Assembly (NCBI GenBank): GCA_003600225.1
Contig: QZFT01000017.1
Coordinates: 1-64,000, forward strand
DNA length: 64,000 nt
Origin: Pseudonocardiaceae bacterium YIM PH 21723
GTDB lineage: Bacteria > Actinomycetota > Actinomycetes > Mycobacteriales > Pseudonocardiaceae
Direction of reading: 5' to 3'
Shown: positions 24,290 to 33,475 of the stretch, in pieces
How the letters are laid out: every line of letters begins with the position of its first letter
How positions within the stretch are numbered: position 1 is the stretch's first letter
Position numbers and translations under genes: made by a program
Notes under the pieces: model-generated
What the model saw: only the letters and a program-made list of their open reading frames with translations
The model's database searches: none
Told to the model about the DNA's origin: nothing

Positions 24290-25609
24290 CTAGGCCGCCT
24301 TCCGGGCGCGGCGGCGCCCGGCCGGGAGTTCGTACAGGCGCAGGTCGTGTTTGTACAGGTGATAGTCGACCTGCTGGGTGTGCCGGGGCCGGTCGCTGAA
24401 CACGCCGTGCCGCCGCAGGTCGCGTTCGATTGAGCGCTCCATCGCGGACTGGGACGGCAGTCGGTACTCCCCCGCGGCATAGGCGCCGAGCAGCTTGGAC
24501 TGGAGCTCGGTGAACGGGAACAGGGTGGGCAGGGCCTGGGCGAAGCCCATGAACACCAGGTTCCCGATCCCCGGTTTGAACATCCGCTTGTACAGCTGGA
24601 TCTGGTTATCCGGCGCGGAGATGAAGTCCTGGTCGAAGAACGGGAAACTGATGTTGTAGCCCGTCGCGTAGATGATCGCATCGAACTCATCGGAACTGCC
24701 GTCCGCGAAGTGCACGGTGTGCCCGTCGAGCCGCTCGATGTTCGGTTTGGCGGACACATCGCCGCAGTTGAACCGGTGCAGTAACTCATTGCTCGTGGTG
24801 ATGTGCGCGGTGTAGAAGGCGTGGTCCGGCTTAGGCAGGCCATAACGCTGGGGGGAGCCGAACAACAACCGGAAACCGGCCGACCGAAACACCCGCTGCA
24901 GTTCGACCGGCACATAGGGAAGCGTGTAATGGAAATAGTCCGCCGGCCACCCGAAGATGTACTTGGGCGCCACCCACGCCCCGGAACGGGTCGAGATGGT
25001 CACCTTGTTCTGCAGGGACCTGTTCGACAGTTCGCAGGCGATGTCGGCCGCTGAATTGCCGATGCCCACGATCAGTACCCGCTTCTCCCGCAGATCCAAT
25101 GGGTCGAACGGATCGAGGTAGAAGTGCGAGTGGATCTCCTCGCCGGCGAACTCGCCGGGAAACCGTGCCCAGCGCGGATCCCAGTGGTGCCCATTGCCGA
25201 CCACCAGGAGGTCGAACTCCTGGGTCCGCCCGTCGCCGGTGGTGATCAGCCACTGACCATCGGGAGTCTGTTCGGCATGTTTCACCGGGTTCTGGAACGA
25301 GATCCGGTCCAGCAGGCCGAACTTCTCCGCGTACAGGTCCAGGTACTCCTTGACCTGGCTGTGGTGCATGAACGTGGGATAGTGGTCCGGCATCGGCAGG
25401 TCTTTGAAGGCGAGATTCTGCTTCGAGGTGTCGATATGCAGGGACCGGTAGGCGCTGGAGTGGCCGTTGGAGTTCCCGAAGGCCCAGTTGCCACCGATGC
25501 GGTCACCGGATTCGAAGCACGTGTAGTCGATGCCCCGATCCGTCAGGGCCTTACCGGCGGTCAGGCCGCTCAGCCCGGCTCCGATGACACAGGTTCTCGG
25601 TTTCTTCAT
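24290..25609 (-). CDS. Flavin-containing monooxygenase (tandem copy A)
   Basis: The 439-residue protein starts at ATG 25607-25609 (GGGAAGG upstream), overlapping the stop of copy B as ATGA. FAD site CVIGAGLSGLTAGKAL, NADPH site VLIVGIGNSAADIACELS near residue 186, and an FMO signature FPGEFAGEEIHSHFY are seen, with the late IYATGYNISFPFF. It should insert oxygen into a nucleophilic or ketone substrate using FAD and NADPH. It is highly similar to copy B throughout, including the C-terminal RPRHTQQVDYHLY and arginine-rich tail. Last gene of a five-gene minus-strand operon. Confidence 0.9.
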   Translation of the reverse strand: MKKPRTCVIGAGLSGLTAGKALTDRGIDYTCFESGDRIGGNWAFGNSNGHSSAYRSLHIDTSKQNLAFKDLPMPDHYPTFMHHSQVKEYLDLYAEKFGLLDRISFQNPVKHAEQTPDGQWLITTGDGRTQEFDLLVVGNGHHWDPRWARFPGEFAGEEIHSHFYLDPFDPLDLREKRVLIVGIGNSAADIACELSNRSLQNKVTISTRSGAWVAPKYIFGWPADYFHYTLPYVPVELQRVFRSAGFRLLFGSPQRYGLPKPDHAFYTAHITTSNELLHRFNCGDVSAKPNIERLDGHTVHFADGSSDEFDAIIYATGYNISFPFFDQDFISAPDNQIQLYKRMFKPGIGNLVFMGFAQALPTLFPFTELQSKLLGAYAAGEYRLPSQSAMERSIERDLRRHGVFSDRPRHTQQVDYHLYKHDLRLYELPAGRRRARKAA

Positions 25610-26928
25610 GCCTTCCCTCCCACGGGTTGCTTGCGGGCCCGACGACGGCCCGCGGGGAGTTCCCGGCGCAGGTCGTGCCGGTACAGGTAGTAGTCCGCCT
25701 GCTGGGTGTGCCTCGCGCTCGCCTTCCAGGAGCCGTGGGCCCGCTGATCGCGTTCGATGCCGCGCAGCATCTCGGCCTCCGAGGGCAGCCGGTACTCCCC
25801 CGCCGCGTAGGCACCGAGCAACTTGGCCTGCAACTCGATGAACGGGAACAGCGTGGGCAGGCCCTGGGCGAAGCCGATGAAGGCCAGGTTGTCGATGCCG
25901 GGCTTGAAGATCCGCTTGTACAGCGGCAGCTGGTTGTCCGGGGCGGCGATGAAGTCCTCGTCGAAGAACGGGAAGCTGATGTTGTACCCGGTGGCGTAGA
26001 TGACCGTGTCGAACTCGCCCGAGGTGCCGTCTACGAAGTGCACGGTGTCGCCGTCCAGGCGCTGGATGTTCGGCTTGGCGGCCAGGTCTCCGCAGCTGAA
26101 CCGGAACAGCAGGTCGTTGGACTGCGTGGGGTGCGCCGTGTAGAAACCGTGGTTCGGCTTGGGAGCGCCGAAGCGTTCCGGGGTGCCGAACATCAGCTTG
26201 AAGCCGGCGCCCAGGATCGCGCGCTGCACGCTCACCGGGACGTAGGGCAGAGTGCGGTGCACCCGGTCCACCGGCATGCCGAAGATGTACTTCGGCATGA
26301 TCCACGCCCCGGAGCGAGTGGAGATGGTGACCTGGTTCTTCAGCGACTTCTGTGACAACTCGCTGGCGATGTCGGCCGCGGAGTTGCCGATTCCCACGAT
26401 CAGGATCCGCTTGTCCCGCAGGTCGAGCGGATCGAACGGGTCGATGTAGTGGTGCGAGTGGATCAGCTCGCCGGTGAACTCACCGGGGAACTCCGGGAAG
26501 CGCGGATCCCAGTGGTGGCCGTTGCCCACGACCAGCAGGTCGAATTCATTGGTCTCACCGTCCCCTGTGGACACCGACCAACGTCCGTCGGGAGTCCGCA
26601 CGGCGCGTTTCACCGGATTCTCGAAGGAGATCCGGTCCAGCAGGCCGAACTTCTCCGCGTACAGGTCCAGGTACTCCTTGACCTGGCTGTGGTGCGGGAA
26701 ATCCGGGAAGTGGTCCGGCATCGGCAGATCCTCGAAGGCCAGCCGGTACTTGGAGGTGTCGATGTGCAGCGAGCGGTAGGCGCTGGAGTGCCCGTTGGAA
26801 TTACCGAAGGCCCAGTTGCCGCCGATCCGGTCGCCGGACTCGAAACAGGTGTAGTCGACACCCCGGTCGGTCAACGCCTTGCCGGTGGTCAGGCCACTCA
26901 GACCAGCCCCGATCACACACGCTCTCAT
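25606..26928 (-). CDS. Flavin-containing monooxygenase (tandem copy B)
   Basis: The 440-residue protein starts at ATG 26926-26928 with GGAGG 7-8 nt upstream; an upstream ATG at 26943 would add five residues and is less likely. FAD site CVIGAGLSGLTTGKAL, FMO segment FPGEFTGELIHSHHY, and NADPH site ILIVGIGNSAADIASELS are all present. Copy A downstream is clearly its recent duplicate. It lies 11 nt after the ferredoxin reductase stop. Two near-identical oxygenases may extend substrate range or form a heteromer; this is not testable by sequence alone. Confidence 0.9.
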   Translation of the reverse strand: MRACVIGAGLSGLTTGKALTDRGVDYTCFESGDRIGGNWAFGNSNGHSSAYRSLHIDTSKYRLAFEDLPMPDHFPDFPHHSQVKEYLDLYAEKFGLLDRISFENPVKRAVRTPDGRWSVSTGDGETNEFDLLVVGNGHHWDPRFPEFPGEFTGELIHSHHYIDPFDPLDLRDKRILIVGIGNSAADIASELSQKSLKNQVTISTRSGAWIMPKYIFGMPVDRVHRTLPYVPVSVQRAILGAGFKLMFGTPERFGAPKPNHGFYTAHPTQSNDLLFRFSCGDLAAKPNIQRLDGDTVHFVDGTSGEFDTVIYATGYNISFPFFDEDFIAAPDNQLPLYKRIFKPGIDNLAFIGFAQGLPTLFPFIELQAKLLGAYAAGEYRLPSEAEMLRGIERDQRAHGSWKASARHTQQADYYLYRHDLRRELPAGRRRARKQPVGGKA

Positions 26929-26939
26929 CGAGCCTCCGT

Positions 26940-27989
26940 TCACAGGTCCAGCGTCAGGTCGCCCTGACCGCGGGACACGCAGATGTTCATGTAGCCGGGC
27001 AGTGGTCGCTGGTTCACGTGCTCGACGGTTCCATCCAGCACCCGGACCTTGCAGGTGCCGCAGAATCCCTGCTGGCAGGAGTACATGACCGCCGGCCGCA
27101 CCCGGCGGATGGCGGCCAGCGCACTCTCATCGGCGGCCACCTGGACCCGGGCGCCACTACGGGCCAGGGTCACGGTGAACTCGGTGCCGCCGATCACCGG
27201 AGGTGCGGAGAACCGCTCGCTGAACAACGGGACCTGGACCGGAACGACGGACCGGATCGCGGAGATCATCGGCGGTGGACCACAGCAGTAGATGGCCGCG
27301 CCCGCGGGCAGGTCCCTGATCAGGTCCGGGCCGGTGGGCAGGCCGTGTTCGTCGTCGGTGCGCACCCACAGCCGGTATCCGGCGATCTCCCGCAGTTCGT
27401 CCACGAAGGGCAGCGAGGACAGCGACCGTCCGGTATAGACGATCCGGTAGTCGGCACCCCGCCGGGCGGCGTCCCTGACCATGGGCAAGATCGGCGTGAT
27501 GCCGATTCCACCCGCGACGAAGAGGTACGCATCCTGCCGGACATAGGGGAACGCGTTACGCGGGCCGAGCACCGAAACCCGGTCGCCCGGCTGCAAGGTG
27601 TGCACCTCCAGGGAGCCGCCACCACCGTCCGGAATGGACCGCACCGCGATCCGGTAGCTGCTCAGGTCGGCGGGGTCCCCGGTCAGTGAGTACTGGCGCA
27701 TCCGTCCCGAGGGCAGCAGCAGATCCAGGTGAGCGCCCGGATGCCAGTCCGGCAACCGGTCACCGTCCACATGGGACAGGGTCAGGCTGAGCACGTCCTC
27801 GGCGACCGCCTCGCGACGCACCTCCTCGACCGTCAGCGGCAGCACACGGTTCACCGGCGTGACCGGCGGCCTGCCCTTGCCGAGCCAGTGGGAGACCGTG
27901 TCCCAACGTCCGCCGATGGTGGCCACGATCTGCATCACCCGGTCGCGGCGGGCCCGGCCACGCAGGTCCGGGGGCGGCTGAATGCGCAT
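26940..27989 (-). CDS. Ferredoxin reductase with C-terminal 2Fe-2S domain
   Basis: The 349-residue protein has the FAD-binding RQYSLTGD motif near residue 105, an NAD(P) site FVAGGIGITPILPMVRDA, and a plant-type 2Fe-2S cluster MYSCQQGFCGTCKVRVLDG with the fourth cysteine in NICVSRGQG. It resembles phthalate/vanillate-demethylase-type and fatty-acid-desaturase reductases that pass electrons from NAD(P)H to an oxygenase. The start uses the ATG at 27987-27989 that overlaps the previous stop (a GTG one codon earlier is possible). Its likely electron acceptor is in the same operon; the PF10118 protein is one candidate, since FMOs use NADPH directly. Confidence 0.88.
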   Translation of the reverse strand: MRIQPPPDLRGRARRDRVMQIVATIGGRWDTVSHWLGKGRPPVTPVNRVLPLTVEEVRREAVAEDVLSLTLSHVDGDRLPDWHPGAHLDLLLPSGRMRQYSLTGDPADLSSYRIAVRSIPDGGGGSLEVHTLQPGDRVSVLGPRNAFPYVRQDAYLFVAGGIGITPILPMVRDAARRGADYRIVYTGRSLSSLPFVDELREIAGYRLWVRTDDEHGLPTGPDLIRDLPAGAAIYCCGPPPMISAIRSVVPVQVPLFSERFSAPPVIGGTEFTVTLARSGARVQVAADESALAAIRRVRPAVMYSCQQGFCGTCKVRVLDGTVEHVNQRPLPGYMNICVSRGQGDLTLDL

Positions 27990-28867
27990 CACCGCTGAGC
28001 GGCCCGAGCCGCGGGCGACGTGGCCAGGTAGCTCACCGCGAGCTCGGTATCGAACTCCTGGGACGGGTGGTAACTACGCCGGAAGTACGGCAGTACCTGG
28101 CTGATCAACAGCCGAAGCCTGGGCAACAGCCCTTTCCTGCCCGCCCGGAAGAACTCCCAGGCGAACCGGAGGGCGCCCGGCTTCTTCTTCAGGTCGGGGT
28201 CGGCGGCGGCCAGGTGCTTGGCGCCACGGATCGCCAGCAGGAGCAGTCCGGCCAGCGCCACCGTCATGCCGAGCATGCGCCGCAACACCCGTCCATCGAG
28301 ATGCTGGTAGACGTCGAACGCGACCGACCGGTGCTCCACCTCCTCCGCGCCGTGCCAGAGCAGGAGATCGGTCATCACCGGATCTGCGCCCGCGCGCACC
28401 CACGGACCGGTGTCGTTGAGGAACCAGTGGCCTGCGGCGGCGGTCAGGTGTTCCAGACCGGCGATCAACGCACAACGTTCCACCACCCAATCGACCTGCC
28501 GGACCGCCGACAGATGTGGCCGGGAACCGAGCACCTCGAAGAAGAGCCAGTGCATCTGATCCAGGAAGGGCTGCACGTCATAGCCCAGCGCGGCAAGGTG
28601 CTCCGCCGCTCCCTGGTGGGACTCGGCGTGCATCGACTCCTGGCCGATGAAGCCCTTCATGTCCTCCAGGACCTTGTCGTCCCGTACCAATGGCAGGGCC
28701 TCGGTGTAGACCTCGATGAACCATCGCTCGAAGGACGGCAGGATCAGGTGCACGGAGTTGAGCAGGTGACAGACGTACGGCTCGCCGGGAATCCACACGG
28801 CAGGCACATTCGACCAGTCGAACTCGACGTTCCGGGCATGCAGCGACACGTCCACAATGGACTCCAA
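27989..28867 (-). CDS. PF10118 predicted metal-dependent hydrolase (ferritin-like)
   Basis: The 292-residue protein shows a mostly helical pattern with repeated metal-ligand motifs: FIGQESMHAESHQGAAEHL near residue 73, ERCALIAGLEHLTAAAGHW near 129 and WHGAEEVEHRSVAFDVYQHL near 170, consistent with a di-metal helical bundle as annotated for PF10118 (COG3687). A hydrophobic segment MLGMTVALAGLLLLAIRG follows. Real activity of the family is not well defined. Adjacent ferredoxin reductase suggests the metal centre may be an oxygenase rather than a hydrolase; this is inference. Confidence 0.8.
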   Translation of the reverse strand: MESIVDVSLHARNVEFDWSNVPAVWIPGEPYVCHLLNSVHLILPSFERWFIEVYTEALPLVRDDKVLEDMKGFIGQESMHAESHQGAAEHLAALGYDVQPFLDQMHWLFFEVLGSRPHLSAVRQVDWVVERCALIAGLEHLTAAAGHWFLNDTGPWVRAGADPVMTDLLLWHGAEEVEHRSVAFDVYQHLDGRVLRRMLGMTVALAGLLLLAIRGAKHLAAADPDLKKKPGALRFAWEFFRAGRKGLLPRLRLLISQVLPYFRRSYHPSQEFDTELAVSYLATSPAARAAQR

Positions 28868-29665
28868 TCAGCCGGTGGATAGCTGGTCGCGAACGTGGTG
28901 GGCGATCAGTTCTGGGTTCTCCAGGGGCAGCCAGTGCCCGCCGGACACCATCTCCACCCGGGCATCGGGCGAGGTGTGCAGCATCGGCAGGCCGATCAAC
29001 GCGTCGGAGCGGGGCGCGAGCACGCGCGTCCGGACCAGCGCGGGCCGGTGCCGGGGGAACATGGTGCGGCGCAGGACATTGACCCGGTAGATCCACAGTC
29101 CATTGCGGACATCCCGGTCCACGGGTGGCGGACCGGGCCTCGTCTTCGCCATCCACACGCCATCGATCTTGCTCTCGGGCAGCCAGGGCAGGTGGTAGAA
29201 GCCCACGTACCAGGACCGCAGCCCCTGCCGGAGTTTGGCGAACAGGTCCCGGGGCGAACGGACCCACTTTCCGATGTGGTCCAGGCACGGACCGGAGATC
29301 GAGGTGAAGCCGGAGAACCGGTGGGCCAGCGCAGGATCGGTGACCGCGTGCCAGCCGATGATCGAGCCCCAGTCGTGGGCGACCAGGTGCACCGGCCGAT
29401 CGGGGCTGACCGCGTCGGCCACCGCGACCAGATCGGCCGCGAGCAGCTCGATCCGATAGCCGCGGCGGCCGGGCGGTGCTTCGGAGTCACCGGCACCACG
29501 CAGGTCCAGGCTGACCACTCGGTGGTCCTCGCGCAGACTCTCCGTCAGTCCCGTCCACAGTGTCCGGTTGTCCGGGTAGCCGTGTGCGCACAGCACCACC
29601 GGGGCCTCGGCGGGTCCCTCGACGGACACGACCAGAGACAGGCCGTCGGCCGTTGTGACGCGCAT
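28868..29665 (-). CDS. Alpha/beta hydrolase, epoxide-hydrolase-like
   Basis: The 265-residue enzyme starts at ATG 29663-29665 after a strong AGGAGG. The oxyanion segment CAHGYPDN, the nucleophile turn VAHDWGS (Asp nucleophile, as in epoxide hydrolases and haloalkane dehalogenases), and the late GGHWLPLENPELIA (catalytic His) are clear. It probably hydrolyses an epoxide or ester produced by the oxygenases in the same operon. First gene of the minus-strand operon; divergent from the Baeyer-Villiger gene with a 168-bp spacer. Confidence 0.87.
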   Translation of the reverse strand: MRVTTADGLSLVVSVEGPAEAPVVLCAHGYPDNRTLWTGLTESLREDHRVVSLDLRGAGDSEAPPGRRGYRIELLAADLVAVADAVSPDRPVHLVAHDWGSIIGWHAVTDPALAHRFSGFTSISGPCLDHIGKWVRSPRDLFAKLRQGLRSWYVGFYHLPWLPESKIDGVWMAKTRPGPPPVDRDVRNGLWIYRVNVLRRTMFPRHRPALVRTRVLAPRSDALIGLPMLHTSPDARVEMVSGGHWLPLENPELIAHHVRDQLSTG

Positions 29666-29833
29666 CGCACACCTCCTGAAGGGAAACGCTAAGGGCCGCT
29701 GAGGTGCGCAAACAGCACTCAACGGCTCACCCGGATTGACCGAATCGATCGAGCGATTGGGTCAACACGAGAGCGCGGCACAGTCCTGGGAGGACCCGGC
29801 CCAGGGGCTTACCGTCGGCGCAGGAGGTGCACG

Positions 29834-31276
29834 ATGCGCGAACCAAAGGTCGTGATCATCGGGGCCGGCATGTCCGGCATCTGCATGGCGGCGATGCTGA
29901 CCCGGGCCGGGATCGAGGACGTCACCGTGCTGGAGAAGGCCGGCGATGTGGGCGGCACCTGGCGGGACAACCACTACCCCGGCCTGGAATGCGATGTGCC
30001 GTCCGCGTTCTACCAGTTCACCTTCGACCGCAATCCGACGTGGACCAGGTTCTTCTCCCCCGGCCCGGAGATCCACCGGTACTTCGCCGGCACCGTGGAC
30101 CGGCTGGGCCTGCGGAACAAGATCCGGTTCAACACCGAGGTCGTTCGCAGTGAATTCCACAATGGACAGTGGCAGGTGGACACGGCGTCCGGTGACCGAT
30201 ACCAGGCGGACTTCCTGCTCTCCGCCACCGGCGTGCTGCATCACCCGGTGCTGCCGGACATCCCCGGACTGGACGACTTCGCCGGCCCGAGGTTCCACAC
30301 CGCCCGCTGGGACGACTCGGTCGACCTGAAGGACAAGCGCGTCGCGGTGATCGGCACCGGCTCCACCGGAGCCCAGCTCACCGTCGCACTCGGCGGAAAG
30401 ATCAAACAGCTCGACCTGTACCAGCGGACCCCGCAATGGGTCATCCCGCTGCCCAACTGGGGTACCGATCCGCTCACCAAGGTGCTGCGCAGGTTCCTGC
30501 CACTGACATCTGCCATGGAGTACCACCTGGTAAAGCGGGGAATGGCGTTCCTGGCCGAGGGGCTCACCAGGCCGGGCTGGCGCCGGAAGATGTGGAGCGT
30601 CACCGCGCGAGGGAATCTGCGCACCGTGCGCGATCCGGAACTGCGCGCGAAGCTCACCCCGGACTATCAGCCGGGCTGCAAACGACTGGTGATCTCCGGC
30701 AAGTTCTACCGGGCCGTGCAGCGGCCGGGCGTCACCGTGATCACCGAGGGCATCGACCACATCGAACCGCGGGGCATCGTCACCAAGGACGGCGTACTGC
30801 ACGAGACCGATGTGCTGGTGCTGGCCACCGGATTCGACGCTCGCGCCTACCTGCGGCCGATCCAGCTCATCGGACCGGGCGGTCTCACCCTGGATCAGGC
30901 CTGGAAGGACGGGGCGCGGGCCTATCGCACCGTCGCCCTGCCGGGATTCCCCAACTTCTTCATGCTGATGGGCCCGCACAGCCCGGTCGGCAACTACTCG
31001 CTGACCGCGATCGCCGAAGCTCAGGCCAAGTTCGCCCTGAACTGGATCCAGGACTGGCGTCGCGGCGCTTTCAGCACCGCGACCCCCAGCGATCACGCGA
31101 CCCTGCTGTTCAACAAGAAGGTGCAGGGTGCCCTCCCGAGGACGGTGTGGGCCAGTGGCTGCAACAGCTGGTACCTGGGGACCAACGGACTGCCGGAACT
31201 GTGGCCGTGGAGCCCGTTCGCGCATGAGCGGATGCTCGCCGACAACCACCGCGACGAGTTCGTGCTGGACGCCTGA
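29834..31276 (+). CDS. Baeyer-Villiger-type flavin monooxygenase (MymA-like)
   Basis: The 480-residue protein has FAD site VIIGAGMSGICMAAML, the FAD-side DVGGTWRDNHYPGLECD block, the Baeyer-Villiger fingerprint FAGPRFHTARWD near residue 155 and the NADPH site VAVIGTGSTGAQLTVAL. It should convert a ketone to an ester or lactone with NADPH and O2. The next gene overlaps by one base and encodes a LipR-like esterase, and a VirS-like AraC regulator follows, an arrangement resembling mymA-lipR-virS of mycobacteria. Substrate is unknown. Confidence 0.9.
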   Translation: MREPKVVIIGAGMSGICMAAMLTRAGIEDVTVLEKAGDVGGTWRDNHYPGLECDVPSAFYQFTFDRNPTWTRFFSPGPEIHRYFAGTVDRLGLRNKIRFNTEVVRSEFHNGQWQVDTASGDRYQADFLLSATGVLHHPVLPDIPGLDDFAGPRFHTARWDDSVDLKDKRVAVIGTGSTGAQLTVALGGKIKQLDLYQRTPQWVIPLPNWGTDPLTKVLRRFLPLTSAMEYHLVKRGMAFLAEGLTRPGWRRKMWSVTARGNLRTVRDPELRAKLTPDYQPGCKRLVISGKFYRAVQRPGVTVITEGIDHIEPRGIVTKDGVLHETDVLVLATGFDARAYLRPIQLIGPGGLTLDQAWKDGARAYRTVALPGFPNFFMLMGPHSPVGNYSLTAIAEAQAKFALNWIQDWRRGAFSTATPSDHATLLFNKKVQGALPRTVWASGCNSWYLGTNGLPELWPWSPFAHERMLADNHRDEFVLDA

Positions 31277-32224
31277 TGCCCAAGCACAGCAAGCCCAGCC
31301 GGCAGTCGGTGTGGCTGGCCTTCCTGTTCCGCACACTCATCAAGCCGTTCGTCTTCTGGTTCCGGCCCGGCCTGTCCATCAACCGATTGCGGCACACCGG
31401 CCTGCTGCTGGACCGGTCTTTGGGCCTGCTCCCGGTAGGCAAACGGCCGGTGCCGGGAGTGTCCGTGGAGCCGCTCACGGTGCACGGCTGCCGGGCCGAA
31501 TGGCTGCGCCCGGAAACGGAATCCGGTGGCGTGCTCCTGTACCTGCACGGAGGTGGGTTCTTCTTCGGCGGACCGCACACCCATCGCCGGCTGGTGTCCC
31601 GGCTGGCCAGGAGCAGCGGGCTGGCCGCGCTCAGCCTGGAGTACCGCCAGCTCCCGCTGTCCGGGCTGGGCGACTCGATCGCCGACTGCGTCGCCGCCTA
31701 CCGGCTGCTGCTGGACCAGGGATTCGCGGCCGACCGGATCGTGATCGGCGGCGACTCGGCGGGCGGCCACCTCGCCCTGGCCACCAGCCTGGCGGCGGTC
31801 CAGAGTGGACTGCCGAAGCCGGCCGGCGTGTACGTTGTCGCCGTGGGTGAATCTGGATGACCTGGAACGACAGGCGCACGCCAATGTCCGGTCGGATCCG
31901 TATGCCACGCCCAACGCCCTCTACCTCGTCCGGCAGCTGCAACAGCAGCAGTTCGGCGAGTTCAAGTCCCTGGTGGACGGTGACCTGGTGACGCTGCCGC
32001 CCACCCTGGTGCAGGCCGGCGGTCTGGAGATCCTCGCCGCGGACGCACTCTCCCTCGGTGAACGGCTGGCCGCCGCCGGGGTGGACTGTCAGGTCCGGGT
32101 ATGGCCGGGCCAGATGCATGTCTTCCCGCTGCTGGCCGACCTGCTACCGGAGGGCCGCCTCGCGGTCGTCGAGGCCGCGAACTTCCTGCGTAGGCAGACC
32201 CTGAGCCCGGAACGCGGCCGGTGA
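31276..32224 (+). pseudogene. LipR-like HSL-family esterase, single frameshift
   Basis: The reading frame begins at ATG 31276 and carries LYLHGGGFFFGGPHTHRR (oxyanion HGGG) and IVIGGDSAGGHLALATSL (nucleophile GDSAG), but stops at TGA 31858. Homology resumes in the +1 frame as LSPWVNLDDLERQAHANVRSDPYATPNALYL, then DPYAT-like and catalytic regions (Asp in VQAGGLEILAADAL, His in GQMHVFPLLADLLPE), ending at TGA 32222-32224. One base appears missing near 31834-31837, where TACGTTGTCG would read on if one extra base were present. With it restored, the product would be about 316 aa, normal for LipR. It may be a recent inactivation, an assembly error or a frameshift that is tolerated. It overlaps the convergent AraC gene by 81 nt. 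Confidence 0.8.
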
Positions 32225-33199
32225 GCAGCCGGTCCACCGGCGGAACGCCCTGGTGAACGCGCTCGTCTCGGAGAAACCCAGCCGCTTGGCGATGCTCTCC
32301 ACCGAATCCCCGGTGCTGCGCAATGCCTCGGCCGCCTGCTTGGCCATCACGTCGTCGCGGATCTCCCGCAGCGAGGTGCCCTCGGAACGCAGCCGCCGGC
32401 GCAGCGTCGGCGTGCTGATCAACAGGGCGGCGGCCATCTCCTCGGCGCTGGACAGCCGCTCCTGTTCGAGGTCCTTCTCCACCAGGCGGCGCACCCGGAC
32501 AGCCAGTACCGCCTCTTCCTTGAACGGCGACAGCAACCGGGCAGGGGCGGAATCCAGATAGTCCAGGATGGCCCGCTCGTCCCACTCGATCCTGGCTTCG
32601 AGCAGACTGGCCGGCACCACCATGATCAGCTCGGTGGCCTCCGGGTCGAAGCGCACCCGATCACCGAGCAGCAACGTGATGTCGTCGACGTTCTCCGGCT
32701 CGGCGAACGGAAGCACGGCCTCGATGAGCGGCGCGGGACGACCGATGGCCCAGGAGGTCACCCGGTTCAGCACCGCCGCGGTGACCACGGTCTTGATGTG
32801 TAACGGTCCCGGATCGGGCATCACGCTCGAATAGGCGTAGACGTGCCTGCCCTTGGCCTCGACACGAATATCGGGGATTCCGGGAATACATCGAAGGAAG
32901 TCGGAAATGCGATCCACGGCGCCCTGCACGGTGGTCACACTGGAAATCGCATAACAGATCAACCGCAGCGTTCCCAAGGGCACCGGCGCGACGCCGAATC
33001 CAATCAGATCGTCCCCGGTCACCTCACGTGCGGCGTTATAGATTCGAATGGCCTGATCCTCGGTTACCCGCATATCGCCCTCGACTAGATCCATGGGCGA
33101 GATACCCGACCTGACCAACACCGCATCGAAATCCAGATTGTTCTGGTACGCCATTTCAATCAAGGCCATGACGAACGAGTGCGGAATGCGATGGGTCAT
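32144..33199 (-). CDS. AraC-family regulator (VirS-like)
   Basis: The 351-residue protein has the N-terminal arabinose-binding-type domain of VirS-like regulators (PHSFVMALIEMAYQNN, FGVAPVPLGTLRLICYAI) and a C-terminal AraC double HTH (MAAALLISTPTLRRRLRSEG, then SVESIAKRLGFSETSAFTRAFRRWTGCSPAAFR). In mycobacteria VirS controls the mymA operon. Here it lies between the Baeyer-Villiger/esterase pair and the thiolase operon and could control either; the thiolase operon is divergent with a 276-bp spacer. Its 3' end overlaps the esterase on the other strand. Confidence 0.87.
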   Translation of the reverse strand: MTHRIPHSFVMALIEMAYQNNLDFDAVLVRSGISPMDLVEGDMRVTEDQAIRIYNAAREVTGDDLIGFGVAPVPLGTLRLICYAISSVTTVQGAVDRISDFLRCIPGIPDIRVEAKGRHVYAYSSVMPDPGPLHIKTVVTAAVLNRVTSWAIGRPAPLIEAVLPFAEPENVDDITLLLGDRVRFDPEATELIMVVPASLLEARIEWDERAILDYLDSAPARLLSPFKEEAVLAVRVRRLVEKDLEQERLSSAEEMAAALLISTPTLRRRLRSEGTSLREIRDDVMAKQAAEALRSTGDSVESIAKRLGFSETSAFTRAFRRWTGCSPAAFRAQGLPTQEVRGLDDREAALR

Positions 33200-33475
33200 G
33201 CGGACAGACCTCCGTGAGACGCGGCGGTGCGTGTGCTCCCCTTCACAGCATTGACGTTGTGAGCGTTTGAGTCAAGCAGGTTGCGCTGCGCGGTCATCGC
33301 ATCACCGGGCCCGCGAACCTAGCGTCTTAGCTGTGAATACAGCCCAGCGCCCGGTCGGATCGCCGTGCATGGTGCTGACGGAGGCAACGATCCGGGCGCT
33401 GGTGCTCGCACGCCATCGCACGGAAGCGATGCCCACCCGCCCGAGCACGGACAGCGAGCAGGAGAAGGAGGGGTC

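Noticed and set aside
24290-26305. A 671-residue open frame suggesting a fused double monooxygenase
   Set aside because: The first 230 residues are an out-of-frame reading of the second monooxygenase gene; an internal ATG at 25607-25609 with GGGAAGG and an ATGA overlap marks the real start.
33365-33475. Longer start for the thiolase
   Set aside because: The 37 extra residues are low-complexity with no homology, while GGAGG precedes ATG 33476.
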